A stretch of DNA of 64,000 bases from Ardenticatenaceae bacterium (GTDB taxonomy: Bacteria; Chloroflexota; Anaerolineae; Promineifilales; Promineifilaceae): contig JACKBX010000009.1 in NCBI GenBank assembly GCA_020634375.1, positions 1 to 64,000 on the forward strand, given 5' to 3'. The translations under genes were made by a program, and so were the position numbers. Each line of letters opens with the position of its first letter. The first letter of the stretch is position 1. The notes below the pieces were generated by a model that saw only the letters and a list, made by a program, of their open reading frames with translations, had not been told where the DNA came from and ran no database searches. Shown here one piece after another: positions 43,824 through 52,524 of the stretch.

Positions 43824-44501
43824 ATGAGCGAACCCATCATTATCGTAGACGACATTCACAAATCCTATCTCATGGGCAAAGAAGCTGTGCCCGCCCTACG
43901 CGGCGTCTCCCTCGAAATTCAGCGCGGCGAATTTGTCTGCCTGATGGGGCCAAGCGGCTCTGGCAAGACGACGCTGCTCAACATTGTGGGCGGGCTGGAT
44001 GAACCCAGCCGCGGTCACGTCATGGTTGAGGGCGACAATTTAGTGTCCCTCAATGAAAATGAACTGGCTCGCCTGCGCCTGCAAAGAATGGGCTTCATCT
44101 TCCAAAACTACAACTTGCTGGGTAACTTCACTGCTCAGGAAAATGTAGAAGCACCGATGGTGTTAGCAAGAATGAGCCGCCGTGACCGCCAGCAGCGTGC
44201 CCATGAACTGCTGGAAAAAGTAGACTTAGGCGACCGTGCCCACCATTATCCCAGCGAACTCTCTGGCGGACAGCAGCAGCGCGTGGCCATCGCTCGCGCC
44301 CTCGCCAACAACCCGCCCATTCTCATTGGCGATGAAATGACCGGCGACCTGGATTCTGTGACCGGCTTTGCCATCATGGAACTGGTTGCCAGCCTCAATA
44401 AAGAGGGTATGACTGTTGTCTTTGTCACCCACGACCCGCGCATGGCTGAATTTGCCAGCCGTGTCATCGAGCTGCGTGATGGGAAGTTATTAGGAAATTA
44501 A
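43824..44501 (+). CDS. ABC exporter ATP-binding protein (MacB/LolD type)
   Basis: A 225-residue ATPase. Walker A GPSGSGKTT, Q-loop FQNYNLLGNFTAQENV, signature ELSGGQQQRVAIARA, Walker B ILIGDEMTGDLD and H-loop FVTHD. LMGPSGSGKTTLLNIVGGLD and the Q-loop phrase are typical of the LolD/MacB/FtsE class, which works with FtsX-type permeases. Walker B has Glu-Met-Thr where most relatives have Glu-Pro-Thr, but the catalytic Glu is retained. It forms an exporter with the permease and adaptor that follow. Confidence 0.9.
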   Translation: MSEPIIIVDDIHKSYLMGKEAVPALRGVSLEIQRGEFVCLMGPSGSGKTTLLNIVGGLDEPSRGHVMVEGDNLVSLNENELARLRLQRMGFIFQNYNLLGNFTAQENVEAPMVLARMSRRDRQQRAHELLEKVDLGDRAHHYPSELSGGQQQRVAIARALANNPPILIGDEMTGDLDSVTGFAIMELVASLNKEGMTVVFVTHDPRMAEFASRVIELRDGKLLGN

Positions 44502-44558
44502 CGATTGACGATTCCCGCATCGTCTAATCGTTAATCGGCAATCGCAAATCGTAAATTA
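44499..44558. repeat. Heptad repeat with inverted arm (ACGATTN type)
   Basis: ACGATTG ACGATTC, then TAATCGT TAATCGG CAATCGC AAATCGT AAAT. It fills the gap between ATPase and permease genes up to the ATG at 44560. Confidence 0.8.
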
Positions 44559-44559
44559 C

Positions 44560-47343
44560 ATGGTTATCAAGTACGTTCTCAAGAACTTTTCCCGGCGCAA
44601 GGTGCGCACAATTTTGATGATTTTGTCGCTGCTGGTGAGCACAGGGCTGATTGTGACGATGAGTGCCACCGTAGAGACGGTGCGCCAGTCTAATGTTGAC
44701 CTGATTGCCAGTGCGGTTGGCCGCTATGATATTGGCCTTAGCAAATTGGACACCAGCCTAGATCCATTTATGGACGTGGATGAGGTGATCCCCCAGGTGT
44801 TGGCGGCAAATGAGAAGATCACGGCCGTTTATCCCCGCATCGAAACCGATATTGAACTGAACGTAAATGGGAACATTGGTCGCGGCACATTGCTTGCTCT
44901 GGACCCGGCTGTGGACGATGTCGGCTTCGTCATTGTGAGCGAAGGGCAGTACCCTCTGGACGCTGGGCAAGCGGCCGTTTTTGAAGACACCGCCTTCAGC
45001 CTAGACCTCAACCTGGGCGATACCGTAGACGTTTCCTACAGCTTCCCGTTGCCGCGCGAAAAGGGCCAGGAAGAATTGGCCGGGGCCAGTGAGCGGCGTA
45101 CCAGCAAACGTTTCACCGTCGCGGCTATTGTGCGGCAGGATGGTGTTACCGACAGCAGCGTACACAGTGGCCTGATCATTTCTCTGAGTGATGCCCAAGA
45201 CTGGTTGGGTTTGAACGGCCGTGCCCAAAACCTCGTTGCCACCGTAGACCCCGCCCTCTACGAAACCAACAATGCCGAAACGGCCGCTTTGCGGGTGCGC
45301 GATGTGGCTGGCAGTGTCCAAGCAGCACTAGGCGACGAGTATCGCTACAGTCTGGTCAAAGCATCCGCCCTGGATGGTGCAGCACAAGGCTTCCTCGCCG
45401 TACAAGCACTCATCAACACCTACGGCCTCATTTCCCTCGGCGTCGTCGGCCTGCTCGTGCATACACTGGTGATGACCAACGTGCAGGAGCAGCGGCGCGA
45501 CATGGCCGTGCTGCGTATTTTGGGCAGCGAACGCAATTTACTCTTCCGTCTCGTCATCATCGAAGTGTTAGTGATTGGGACGATTGGCGTTGGTTTAGGC
45601 ATTGTGTTGGGGCAGCTTATCACCGCCTACATCGTCGTGCCGATCATTAAGAACCAGATGCTGGCGCAGGGCCTGAATTCAGGCTTGTCACCCCAGGTAA
45701 CGATTGGCGCTATTTTGCCGGCCATCATCTCCGCATTCGTTGTTCTCATTCTCAGCAGCGTGAAACCGGCGCAAGATGCTGCCCGCACCAAAGTGATGCA
45801 CGCCATCAACCCCGGCGTGGCCGACAATATCCAGCTAGAGGATTTGGCACAACTGCGCGAACGCCGCCCCGACGCCAAAATCTTTTTGGCTGGCGTGACC
45901 CTGATGTTGGTGTTCGGCCTTATTGCCGGATTCCAGGTGGTGGACGCCTTTGGCGGCCCGGCGCTGGAAGTGATGTTTGTGCTGTTGGCGTTGGGGCTGT
46001 TGGTGTTGGGATTAGGGCTGATGTTCTTCATCACGACCATTCCCTTTGAACGCTTCGTTTTGTTTGTGATGCGGCTCATCTTCCCCCGCGTTACCTATTT
46101 TGCGCGGCGCAACGTGGGGCGCGGTCAACTGCGCAATACGCTTATTTCCATGCTGGTGCTGTTTAGTGGTGTGCTGCCCAGTTTTTTGGCAACCCAACTA
46201 GCGTTGGAAAATGCCAATTACGAAACCAGTACACGGTTGGACAATGGCGCACCGGTTAATGTGCGTTCGTTTGGCTATTGGGGGGGCGGCGCAAACAGCG
46301 AGCGGCTCAAACCGAGCTTTGTCAACAATGATTTGCGGACTGTGCCTGGTTTTGATCAGATGGCGAGCATTAGCTATGGTTACGAATCGCGGGCATTCGA
46401 TCCGGTGGGAATGCGTTCGGCAAGGGTAACGGTGATGGGGGTGGACGGCCGTCTGCCCGACGTCCTTTTCAGTGACATGATCGAATTTGCGGCAGGTACT
46501 CCCGACTCGCTTAACCAACTGTTGGACGACCCGAACGCCGTCATCATTAGCGAAGGGCTGGCTGAGCAGTTAGTGGTCGAGTTAGGCGGTACGGTTAAGC
46601 TGCAAGGGGAAGGGCTGGATCACACGATGAACGCCCATGTCATCGGTATTGCGCGGCGTATTCCTGGCTTTAGCGGCATTGGCCGCAGCCGCCTGGAAGC
46701 GATGGATGGCAGCACTGTGCTGGTCTCGGTGGACGCTTTCCGCAGCCTGGTTACCAAATTGAACGACCCTTTGCCCCTGCCAGACGACCCAATTTTTGTG
46801 CAAGTGCTGGCGACGCTGACCCCGGATGCTGACATTCATGCCGTCGCCAATGAGATGGGTGAACGGTATGGTCTGGATTATGGCTTTTGGACGCGTTTTC
46901 TGGAAATTCAATTGGAGTTTAACGCGGATGCGCAGGCAACCCAACGTATTTTCTTGCTGGTTCTGACGGTGATTTCGTTTACAACGGCCGTTTTTGGGGT
47001 CTTTGCCGTTATTTACGTCACCATTTATGCGCGGCGGCTGGAAATTGGCATGATGAAAGCGGTGGGGATGCTGCGCCGCGAACTAACAGGGATGCTCATC
47101 GTGGAAGCGATAGCCATGACCCTGGGCGCGGCGTTGGCGGGTATTGCTGCGGGGGCGAGCATGGGCTACGTCTCTTTTTATGGGCAGCGTGCCCTCCAGC
47201 AAATACCAACCACCTTTGCGATTGATAGCACCGTCATGCCTTTTATCGTGTTTATGGTTGTCCTTGCCAGTGTGCTGGGGGCGGCCTTTTCGGCACGCCG
47301 CATTGTGAAAAAGCAGGCGGTGGATATTTTGCGAATGCAGTGA
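44560..47343 (+). CDS. FtsX-like ABC exporter permease, duplicated type
   Basis: A 927-residue permease. An N-terminal helix (ILMILSLLVSTGLIVTMSAT) is followed by a large outer domain (about residues 40-270), a first FtsX unit with three helices (about 270-400; LGVVGLLVHTLVMTNVQEQRRDM), a central pair of helices (about 440-500), a second outer domain (about 540-790) and a final FtsX unit (about 800-927; ISFTTAVFGVFAVIYVTIYARRLEIG). This is the two-unit form, so it may act without a second permease. It is likely to move lipids, peptides or lipoproteins outward, with the ATPase before it and the adaptor after it. Confidence 0.85.
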   Translation: MVIKYVLKNFSRRKVRTILMILSLLVSTGLIVTMSATVETVRQSNVDLIASAVGRYDIGLSKLDTSLDPFMDVDEVIPQVLAANEKITAVYPRIETDIELNVNGNIGRGTLLALDPAVDDVGFVIVSEGQYPLDAGQAAVFEDTAFSLDLNLGDTVDVSYSFPLPREKGQEELAGASERRTSKRFTVAAIVRQDGVTDSSVHSGLIISLSDAQDWLGLNGRAQNLVATVDPALYETNNAETAALRVRDVAGSVQAALGDEYRYSLVKASALDGAAQGFLAVQALINTYGLISLGVVGLLVHTLVMTNVQEQRRDMAVLRILGSERNLLFRLVIIEVLVIGTIGVGLGIVLGQLITAYIVVPIIKNQMLAQGLNSGLSPQVTIGAILPAIISAFVVLILSSVKPAQDAARTKVMHAINPGVADNIQLEDLAQLRERRPDAKIFLAGVTLMLVFGLIAGFQVVDAFGGPALEVMFVLLALGLLVLGLGLMFFITTIPFERFVLFVMRLIFPRVTYFARRNVGRGQLRNTLISMLVLFSGVLPSFLATQLALENANYETSTRLDNGAPVNVRSFGYWGGGANSERLKPSFVNNDLRTVPGFDQMASISYGYESRAFDPVGMRSARVTVMGVDGRLPDVLFSDMIEFAAGTPDSLNQLLDDPNAVIISEGLAEQLVVELGGTVKLQGEGLDHTMNAHVIGIARRIPGFSGIGRSRLEAMDGSTVLVSVDAFRSLVTKLNDPLPLPDDPIFVQVLATLTPDADIHAVANEMGERYGLDYGFWTRFLEIQLEFNADAQATQRIFLLVLTVISFTTAVFGVFAVIYVTIYARRLEIGMMKAVGMLRRELTGMLIVEAIAMTLGAALAGIAAGASMGYVSFYGQRALQQIPTTFAIDSTVMPFIVFMVVLASVLGAAFSARRIVKKQAVDILRMQ

Positions 47344-47347
47344 GGAA

Positions 47348-47388
47348 GTTGCAGGTTACACAAGTTACATTTACTTGTAACCTGCAAC
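47348..47388. repeat. 13-bp inverted repeat (GTTGCAGGTTACA) of heptad type
   Basis: GTTGCAGGTTACA (47348-47360) and its reverse complement (47376-47388). It begins four bases after the permease stop. Confidence 0.75.
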
Positions 47389-47406
47389 CTGTAACAGGTT
47401 TTTCCT

Positions 47407-48669
47407 ATGAAAAAATCATTATTCTTGATGTTATTACTCTTTTTGTTGGTTGGCTGTGGTCAGGGCACAGTGGTGGAAGGCCCTGGGTCGGCAACGGCCG
47501 TTGCCGACCCCAACGCGACCGCCACACCGCGCCCCACCACTTTACCAGCCGGTGGCACGATGGTGCTGGCCGATGGGCAGATTGTGGCTGTGAATCCCGT
47601 GCTGCCGTTGTCGTTTGAGGCGAACGGCCGTCTCTTGCAGCTTAATGTCCATGTTGGCGATTACGTGGCTGCCGGGGATGTCGTCGCCACGCTAGATGAC
47701 AGTGCCTTGCAAGAGGCCGTCACCAGTGCTGAACTGCAAGTGGCGCAGGCCGAAAACAGCCTGGCGCAGGCCCAGTTATCGTTGGATGATCTGATGGCGT
47801 GGGAAGCAGACGAAACGGCCGTTGCTCTGGCTGAAGCCAATCTCGCGGCTGCGCAAGCTGGTTATGAAGACGCGCAAGCCAGTGACGCCGCCGCCGGGAA
47901 CAGCTTGACCTCGGCGCGAGTGAACCTGGATCAGGCGCAGCGCCAGGTGGACGACGCGCAGGAAGCCTACGACACAGCCTTTGACCCTGGCCGCGAGTGG
48001 GAGCTGAATGACCCCTGGCGCAAACCGGCTCTGGAAGCGGAGCGCGATGGTGCGACGCGCAATTTACAGTATGCGCAGGAGAATTTGTCTGTGGCGCGGT
48101 CCCAATACAACCTGGCAGTGGTGGGGCTGAATAATGATACGGCCGTATCCGCCAATGCCTCCGTTCTCAGTGCCCAGCAAGCTCTGGAGCAAGCCACGAC
48201 TGGCCCCAAAGCGTCTGAGATAGCGGCCGCCCGCCTCAGCGTGACGCAGGCGCAAATCTCATTGGAGCAGGCGCAGTTTAGTTTACAGCAAGCGCAATCC
48301 GCACTGGATAATTCCCAACTTGTTGCCCCCTGGAATGGCACAATCCTCTCCGTGGATGTGGCTGTGGGCGCAACAGTTGGCGCGGCTACGCCCATTGTCA
48401 CGCTGCTGGACAGCGATCATTTGCAGTTCCACACTAGCAATCTCAGTGAGCGCGATTTGGCGCAGATGCAGGCGGGGCAGCCCGCAGAAATTGTGCTAAA
48501 AACCTTCTCTACGCAGCCTTTGCAAGGCACGGTAGTGGGAATTGTGCCGCAAGCGACGGGCACGGTGGGGGACGCGGCCGTTTTCACAGTGATGATAGAC
48601 CTGGAACCGACCGACCTCCCCCTGCGCCCCGGCATGACTGGTCGTGTGGAAATTATGGATGAGTCGTAA
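47407..48669 (+). CDS. HlyD/MacA-type adaptor lipoprotein
   Basis: A 420-residue periplasmic-adaptor-type protein. Signal peptide with lipobox LLVGC; a lipoyl-like half (LLQLNVHVGDYVAAGDVVATLD) at about residues 75-95, a coiled-coil hairpin of about 200 residues rich in Ala and Gln (LQVAQAENSLAQAQLSLDDL), the second lipoyl half (LVAPWNGTILSVDVAVGATV), and beta domains to the end. It couples the MacB-type transporter to the outside. Chloroflexota mostly lack an LPS outer membrane, so the role of such an adaptor here is uncertain. The gene holds four ACGGCCGT copies. Confidence 0.85.
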   Translation: MKKSLFLMLLLFLLVGCGQGTVVEGPGSATAVADPNATATPRPTTLPAGGTMVLADGQIVAVNPVLPLSFEANGRLLQLNVHVGDYVAAGDVVATLDDSALQEAVTSAELQVAQAENSLAQAQLSLDDLMAWEADETAVALAEANLAAAQAGYEDAQASDAAAGNSLTSARVNLDQAQRQVDDAQEAYDTAFDPGREWELNDPWRKPALEAERDGATRNLQYAQENLSVARSQYNLAVVGLNNDTAVSANASVLSAQQALEQATTGPKASEIAAARLSVTQAQISLEQAQFSLQQAQSALDNSQLVAPWNGTILSVDVAVGATVGAATPIVTLLDSDHLQFHTSNLSERDLAQMQAGQPAEIVLKTFSTQPLQGTVVGIVPQATGTVGDAAVFTVMIDLEPTDLPLRPGMTGRVEIMDES

Positions 48670-48706
48670 CGTGTGATTAAAACTTGACCCTATTGAAGGA
48701 GGACTT

Positions 48707-49957
48707 TTGACAATAAATAAACCCCTCCGTGTGCTGCATTTTGCAGATGCCCACATAGACATTGCCAATTACGGCCGTCACGATCCCAACACGGCCCTTC
48801 CCATTCGTGTCGTAGACTTCTTGCGTTCTCTGGATGCCATCGTAGAACGCGCCCTGGCCGAGCCGGTAGACTTGGTGATTTTTGCCGGGGACGCTTACAA
48901 AGACCGCAATCCACACCCCACCTTCCAGCGCGAATGGGGCAAGCGTATCATGCGTCTCTCGCAGGCTGGTATCCCTACGTTGTTGCTGGTAGGGAACCAC
49001 GATGTATCGCCTGCGTCCGGGCGTGCCCATACGTTGCATGAATTTGATACGCTGGATGTGCCGCACATCCACGTTGCCGACCGCATCCGCCGCTTGGGGC
49101 CGGATGAGTTGGGCTTGCCGGTGCAAATCATTACCGTGCCCTGGGTCTCGCGCAGTCAACTCATGACCCGTGAGGAAACGGCTGGAAAGTCCCACGACGA
49201 AATTCTTGTGGAATTGGAAACTCGCGTTTCGGATGGGGTCAGGAAATTGGTGGATACGGCCGTTCCCGACCTCCCTCTCATCCTCACCGCACACGCCAGT
49301 GTGCAAGGAGCCAAATTCGGCAGCGAACGTGCCGTCATGCTTGGCAGCGAATTGGTGCTAAGTGGCAGTATCGTCTTTGACCGACGCCTTGATTACGTGG
49401 CCCTCGGCCATATTCACAAACGGCAGTCTTTGAATGGCGATAATCATCCCCCTGTCGTATATCCCGGCTCAATCGAGCGCATTGATTTTGGCGAAGTCAA
49501 AGAGAAAAAGGGATTTGTTCTGGCTAATGTGAGCAAGGGGCATACTGATTGGCAGTTCGAGACGCTGCCAACGCGCCGTTTTTATGACAAAGAGATTGTT
49601 CTTGGCAATGCCGATACCTTTATGCAAGATTTGTTGGTGCAGCTTCCCCCGGCTGAGGTGATAGAGGATGCCATTTGCCGCGTGCGGCTTAGTTATCCCC
49701 GCGATTGGGAACCGCTGCTGGACGAAAATGCGATTTACGCGCATTTTCAGGGTGCATTTAGCATCCAAATTCAAAAACATCGCCAGGTGGAAAAGCGGGC
49801 ACGGTTGGGCGATACAGCGAATGTGGAGAGTCTGTCCCCGGCAGAGTTGCTGGAGACGTATTGGCGCAGCATTGGTCTGGATGGGGAGGAAGCGCAGGTG
49901 ATGCAGGCATTGGCGCAGGAGGTTTTGGCGGCGACGGATGGGGGCAGTAAGCAGTAG
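48707..49957 (+). CDS. SbcD/Mre11-like metallophosphoesterase
   Basis: A 416-residue nuclease-type protein. HFADAHID near the N-terminus, FAGDAYKDR, LLVGNHD, and later ALGHIHKRQ and YPGSIERIDFGE are the phosphoesterase motifs with the metal-binding Asp, His and Asn residues of SbcD/Mre11. It should act on DNA ends. No SbcC-type ATPase gene lies beside it, which is unusual. The start is taken as TTG 48707, four bases after AAGGAGG; the next in-frame start would cut into the core. Stop codons are in the heptad repeat at 49944-49989. Confidence 0.82.
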   Translation: MTINKPLRVLHFADAHIDIANYGRHDPNTALPIRVVDFLRSLDAIVERALAEPVDLVIFAGDAYKDRNPHPTFQREWGKRIMRLSQAGIPTLLLVGNHDVSPASGRAHTLHEFDTLDVPHIHVADRIRRLGPDELGLPVQIITVPWVSRSQLMTREETAGKSHDEILVELETRVSDGVRKLVDTAVPDLPLILTAHASVQGAKFGSERAVMLGSELVLSGSIVFDRRLDYVALGHIHKRQSLNGDNHPPVVYPGSIERIDFGEVKEKKGFVLANVSKGHTDWQFETLPTRRFYDKEIVLGNADTFMQDLLVQLPPAEVIEDAICRVRLSYPRDWEPLLDENAIYAHFQGAFSIQIQKHRQVEKRARLGDTANVESLSPAELLETYWRSIGLDGEEAQVMQALAQEVLAATDGGSKQ

Positions 49958-49989
49958 TCAGTGGTCAGTTACTGCTTACTGACCACTGT
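49944..49989. repeat. Heptad repeat with inverted arm (CAGTNGT type)
   Basis: GCAGTAA GCAGTAG TCAGTGG TCAGT, then ACTGCTT ACTGACC ACTG. CAGTGGTCAGT (49959-49969) pairs exactly with 49978-49988. Confidence 0.8.
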
Positions 49990-50004
49990 TTCACGAGGTG
50001 TGGT

Positions 50005-50580
50005 ATGGGTGTGACGGTGGCGATTATGGCTGGGGGGCAAAGCAGCCGCATGGGTAGGGATAAATCGTTTGTGCTGTTTGAGGGGCAGCCATTGATTGAG
50101 CGGGTGCGCGACCGTGTGGCTGATCTGGGGAATGAACTGATCCTGATTACAAATAAACCGGCTGAGTATGCACACTTAGGTTTGCCAATATACGGCGACG
50201 TGATACCGGATTGTGGGCCGCTGGGGGGAATTTATACGGCCGTACATCATGCCAGCTATCCCCACACCCTGGTCGTTGCCTGCGACATGCCCTGGCTCAA
50301 TCGGGGGTTGCTGCAATATATGATCTCGCTGCGGGAAACGGCTGACATTGTTGTGCCGCGCTGGGAGAAGTTCCCGGAGCCGTTGCACGCTGTGTACGGC
50401 AAGGCGTGCCTGCCCGCCATGTATGAGAAGCTGCAAGCGCAGCAGTTAAAAATTACCGGCTTTTTTGGACGTATGTCTGTTCGTTTTGTAGATCGAGAGG
50501 AGATTGAGCGGTGGGATGAGGACGGCCGTTCCTTCACTAACATCAACACACCGCACGATTTACAAGCCATGAGCGATTAG
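50005..50580 (+). CDS. mobA: Molybdenum cofactor guanylyltransferase
   Basis: A 191-residue nucleotidyltransferase. VAIMAGGQSSRMGRDKSFVLF is the GTP-binding signature LAGGxSxRMGxDK, and VIPDCGPLGGIYTAVHHA and VVACDMPWLNRGLL follow as in MobA. It adds GMP to molybdopterin to form the dinucleotide cofactor. GTP rather than CTP is inferred from overall likeness only. No other molybdenum gene is nearby. GAGGTG precedes the ATG. Confidence 0.83.
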   Translation: MGVTVAIMAGGQSSRMGRDKSFVLFEGQPLIERVRDRVADLGNELILITNKPAEYAHLGLPIYGDVIPDCGPLGGIYTAVHHASYPHTLVVACDMPWLNRGLLQYMISLRETADIVVPRWEKFPEPLHAVYGKACLPAMYEKLQAQQLKITGFFGRMSVRFVDREEIERWDEDGRSFTNINTPHDLQAMSD

Positions 50581-50660
50581 CTGTTAGCCATTAGCAAAAA
50601 GAGCAACGAACCTTGTTGACTCGTTGCTCTTTGCTCTTTGCTAAAAGCTAACTACTAACC
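50577..50660. repeat. Heptad repeat around a hairpin (TTAGCNN type), gap between mobA and folD
   Basis: TTAGCTG TTAGCCA TTAGCAA, then AGAGCAACGA paired with TCGTTGCTCT, then TTTGCTA and AAAGCTAACTA. The hairpin may end both convergent transcripts. Confidence 0.7.
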
Positions 50661-50666
50661 GCTCAA

Positions 50667-51551
50667 TCACTTCTTTGCTAATGAGATTTCTGCCGCACGC
50701 AGCGTATTCTCCATCAGCATCGCAATCGTCATCGGGCCAACACCACCGGGGACGGGCGTGATTGCACCGGCCACTTCCTTCGCAGACTCGAAATCTACAT
50801 CGCCAACCAGACGGTAGCCACGTTTGCGCGTGGCATCCTCTTTTTGGTTGATGCCCACGTCAATGACCGCTGCGCCGGGCTTGAGCATATCGCCCGTAAC
50901 CATTTCCGTGCGGCCTACAGCAGCGATGACGACATCTGCCTGCCGCAACATGCCAGGTAGGTCTTTAGTGCGGCTGTGACAAATGGTCACAGTGGCGTTG
51001 GCTTTTTGCAGCAGCATCGCCATTGGCAACCCGACAATATTGGAACGTCCCAAAACGACTGCATTTGCGCCATTTAATTCCACACCGGTCTCTGACAACA
51101 AGCGCATACAGCCAGCAGGCGTGCAAGGGATGAACAGGGGGTTCCGACCTTTCATTGCCAGCCGCCCAATGTTTACCGGATGGAATCCATCTACGTCTTT
51201 TTCCAGATCAATGCTGTTTAGGATGGCCTCTTCGTCCAGGTGTTTGGGCAGAGGAAGCTGTACCAAAATGCCGTTTACGTTGGGATCGGCGTTTAACTGT
51301 CTTACCAGCGTTTCTACCTCTTCTTGAGTGGAGTCGGCAGGCATGTGGTGTCCAATGGAACGAATGCCCAACTGTTCACAGGTGCGTTGTTTGCTGCGTA
51401 CATAGGTGGCGGATGCGGGGTCTTCCCCGACTAGAACGGTTGCCAGTCCGGGTACATAGTTGTGCTCCGCTTGCATGTTGGCAACGCCTTGACGAACTTC
51501 CTCTCGTACTTTTTCGGCTATTGCTTTGCCGTCAATGATTTGTGCTGACAT
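50667..51551 (-). CDS. folD: Methylenetetrahydrofolate dehydrogenase/cyclohydrolase
   Basis: A 294-residue two-activity enzyme of one-carbon metabolism that interconverts methylene-, methenyl- and formyl-tetrahydrofolate. YVRSKQRTCEQLGI with the catalytic Lys, NGILVQLPLPKHLDEEAIL, DVDGFHPVNIGRL, VVLGRSNIVGLPMAMLL (NADP site) and GGVGPMTIAMLMENTL are all present. ATG 51551 is preferred because AAAGGAAA precedes it and homology starts there; the longer frame adds 19 residues. Confidence 0.92.
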   Translation of the reverse strand: MSAQIIDGKAIAEKVREEVRQGVANMQAEHNYVPGLATVLVGEDPASATYVRSKQRTCEQLGIRSIGHHMPADSTQEEVETLVRQLNADPNVNGILVQLPLPKHLDEEAILNSIDLEKDVDGFHPVNIGRLAMKGRNPLFIPCTPAGCMRLLSETGVELNGANAVVLGRSNIVGLPMAMLLQKANATVTICHSRTKDLPGMLRQADVVIAAVGRTEMVTGDMLKPGAAVIDVGINQKEDATRKRGYRLVGDVDFESAKEVAGAITPVPGGVGPMTIAMLMENTLRAAEISLAKK

Positions 51552-51630
51552 AATTTTTCCTTTTTGAACTAGTGGGATTTGAGGTGGGATACGGCCGTTT
51601 CCAGGCAATTACCACCTCCATTATAAAAAC

Positions 51631-51662
51631 AAAAAAGGGCCATTCAGCGTAGCTGAGGCCCT
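51631..51662 (-). terminator. Terminator of the small membrane protein gene
   Basis: Read on the minus strand, AGGGCC...TCAGC and GCTGA...GGCCCT form a hairpin followed by TTTTTTG. Confidence 0.75.
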
Positions 51663-51698
51663 CGAAATTATTAATGAACGACTCCACGAAGCCTACCC

Positions 51699-51896
51699 TT
51701 AGTTGGGGAGAAGCTCCGTTTGCATAAACTTATCCAACCAAATCCCCAGAGCAATACCAATAAACAGGGACGTGAACATGAAATAAATAAGTCCATACTC
51801 TGCTGGGGTTGTTCCAATGAGCAGCGTAATAACGGCCGTTGCGCCTGCGCCAACAGCCAGGGAGATTACCACCAAAATAATGCGCTTCACCAGCAT
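51699..51896 (-). CDS. Small two-helix membrane protein
   Basis: A 65-residue protein with two hydrophobic helices (IILVVISLAVGAGATAVITLLIG and YFMFTSLFIGIALGIWLDKF) and short charged ends. GGAGG lies nine bases before the ATG and a terminator follows the stop, so it is likely a real short gene. The function is unknown. It could be a small stress, quality-control or transporter-associated protein. An ACGGCCGT palindrome falls within the first helix, reading Thr-Ala-Val. Confidence 0.65.
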   Translation of the reverse strand: MLVKRIILVVISLAVGAGATAVITLLIGTTPAEYGLIYFMFTSLFIGIALGIWLDKFMQTELLPN

Positions 51897-51962
51897 ATTC
51901 CAAAGCCTCCAAAAAGATTAAGATATTATTGTGTCTTTTGTCACAATTGTCAATTGAGATAC

Positions 51963-52346
51963 CTAATTGACTAACGGATTTTGTTCCAACGCGTCTCGCA
52001 CATGTCTTGTTAATTCATCAGGCGAAATCGGTTTTGTCAGATATTTTGTTGCTCCCACTTGCAAGCCTTTGCTGATACTATTCAAATCAGTTTTGGCGCT
52101 AAGCATGATGATGGGCAGATCGGATGTTTCGGTTTCACCCCGCAAAGTTTCACATACAACGAACCCATCAATACCTGGCATCATCACGTCCAACAGGATT
52201 AGATCAGGACGGATGCCTTTTACCTTGGCTAGCGCATCATAACCATCTTCTGCTTCAGTAACCTGAAAACCAGCGCGAACCAACATCAGACGCAAAAGAG
52301 TGCGTGCCATTGGCTCATCATCGACTACTAAAACAGATTGTGTCAA
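51963..52346 (-). CDS. Single-domain response regulator
   Basis: A 127-residue CheY-type receiver domain and nothing else. VLVVDDEP has the acidic pair, LILLDVMMPGIDG has the phospho-acceptor Asp (about residue 54), Ser in IIMLSAKTD, and Lys in YLTKPISPDEL. No output domain is present. TTG 52346 is the only start that keeps the first strand, with AGAGGAT before it. No histidine kinase is in the window, so its partner is elsewhere. Confidence 0.87.
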   Translation of the reverse strand: MTQSVLVVDDEPMARTLLRLMLVRAGFQVTEAEDGYDALAKVKGIRPDLILLDVMMPGIDGFVVCETLRGETETSDLPIIMLSAKTDLNSISKGLQVGATKYLTKPISPDELTRHVRDALEQNPLVN

Positions 52347-52524
52347 CCTATCCTCTTGTGTTTAGTGCAGACTAATTTATCGCAGTGTGTATCTATGTAA
52401 GAATGATGCACCAGTCAATAATCTTATTAACCCTACTGCAATATAGGAGCAAAATCCTACTTATTGTAATCAATTATTTCTTGCAGGCAATTGCTGCTGT
52501 TCACCCAGAATGTTAATAGTGATA

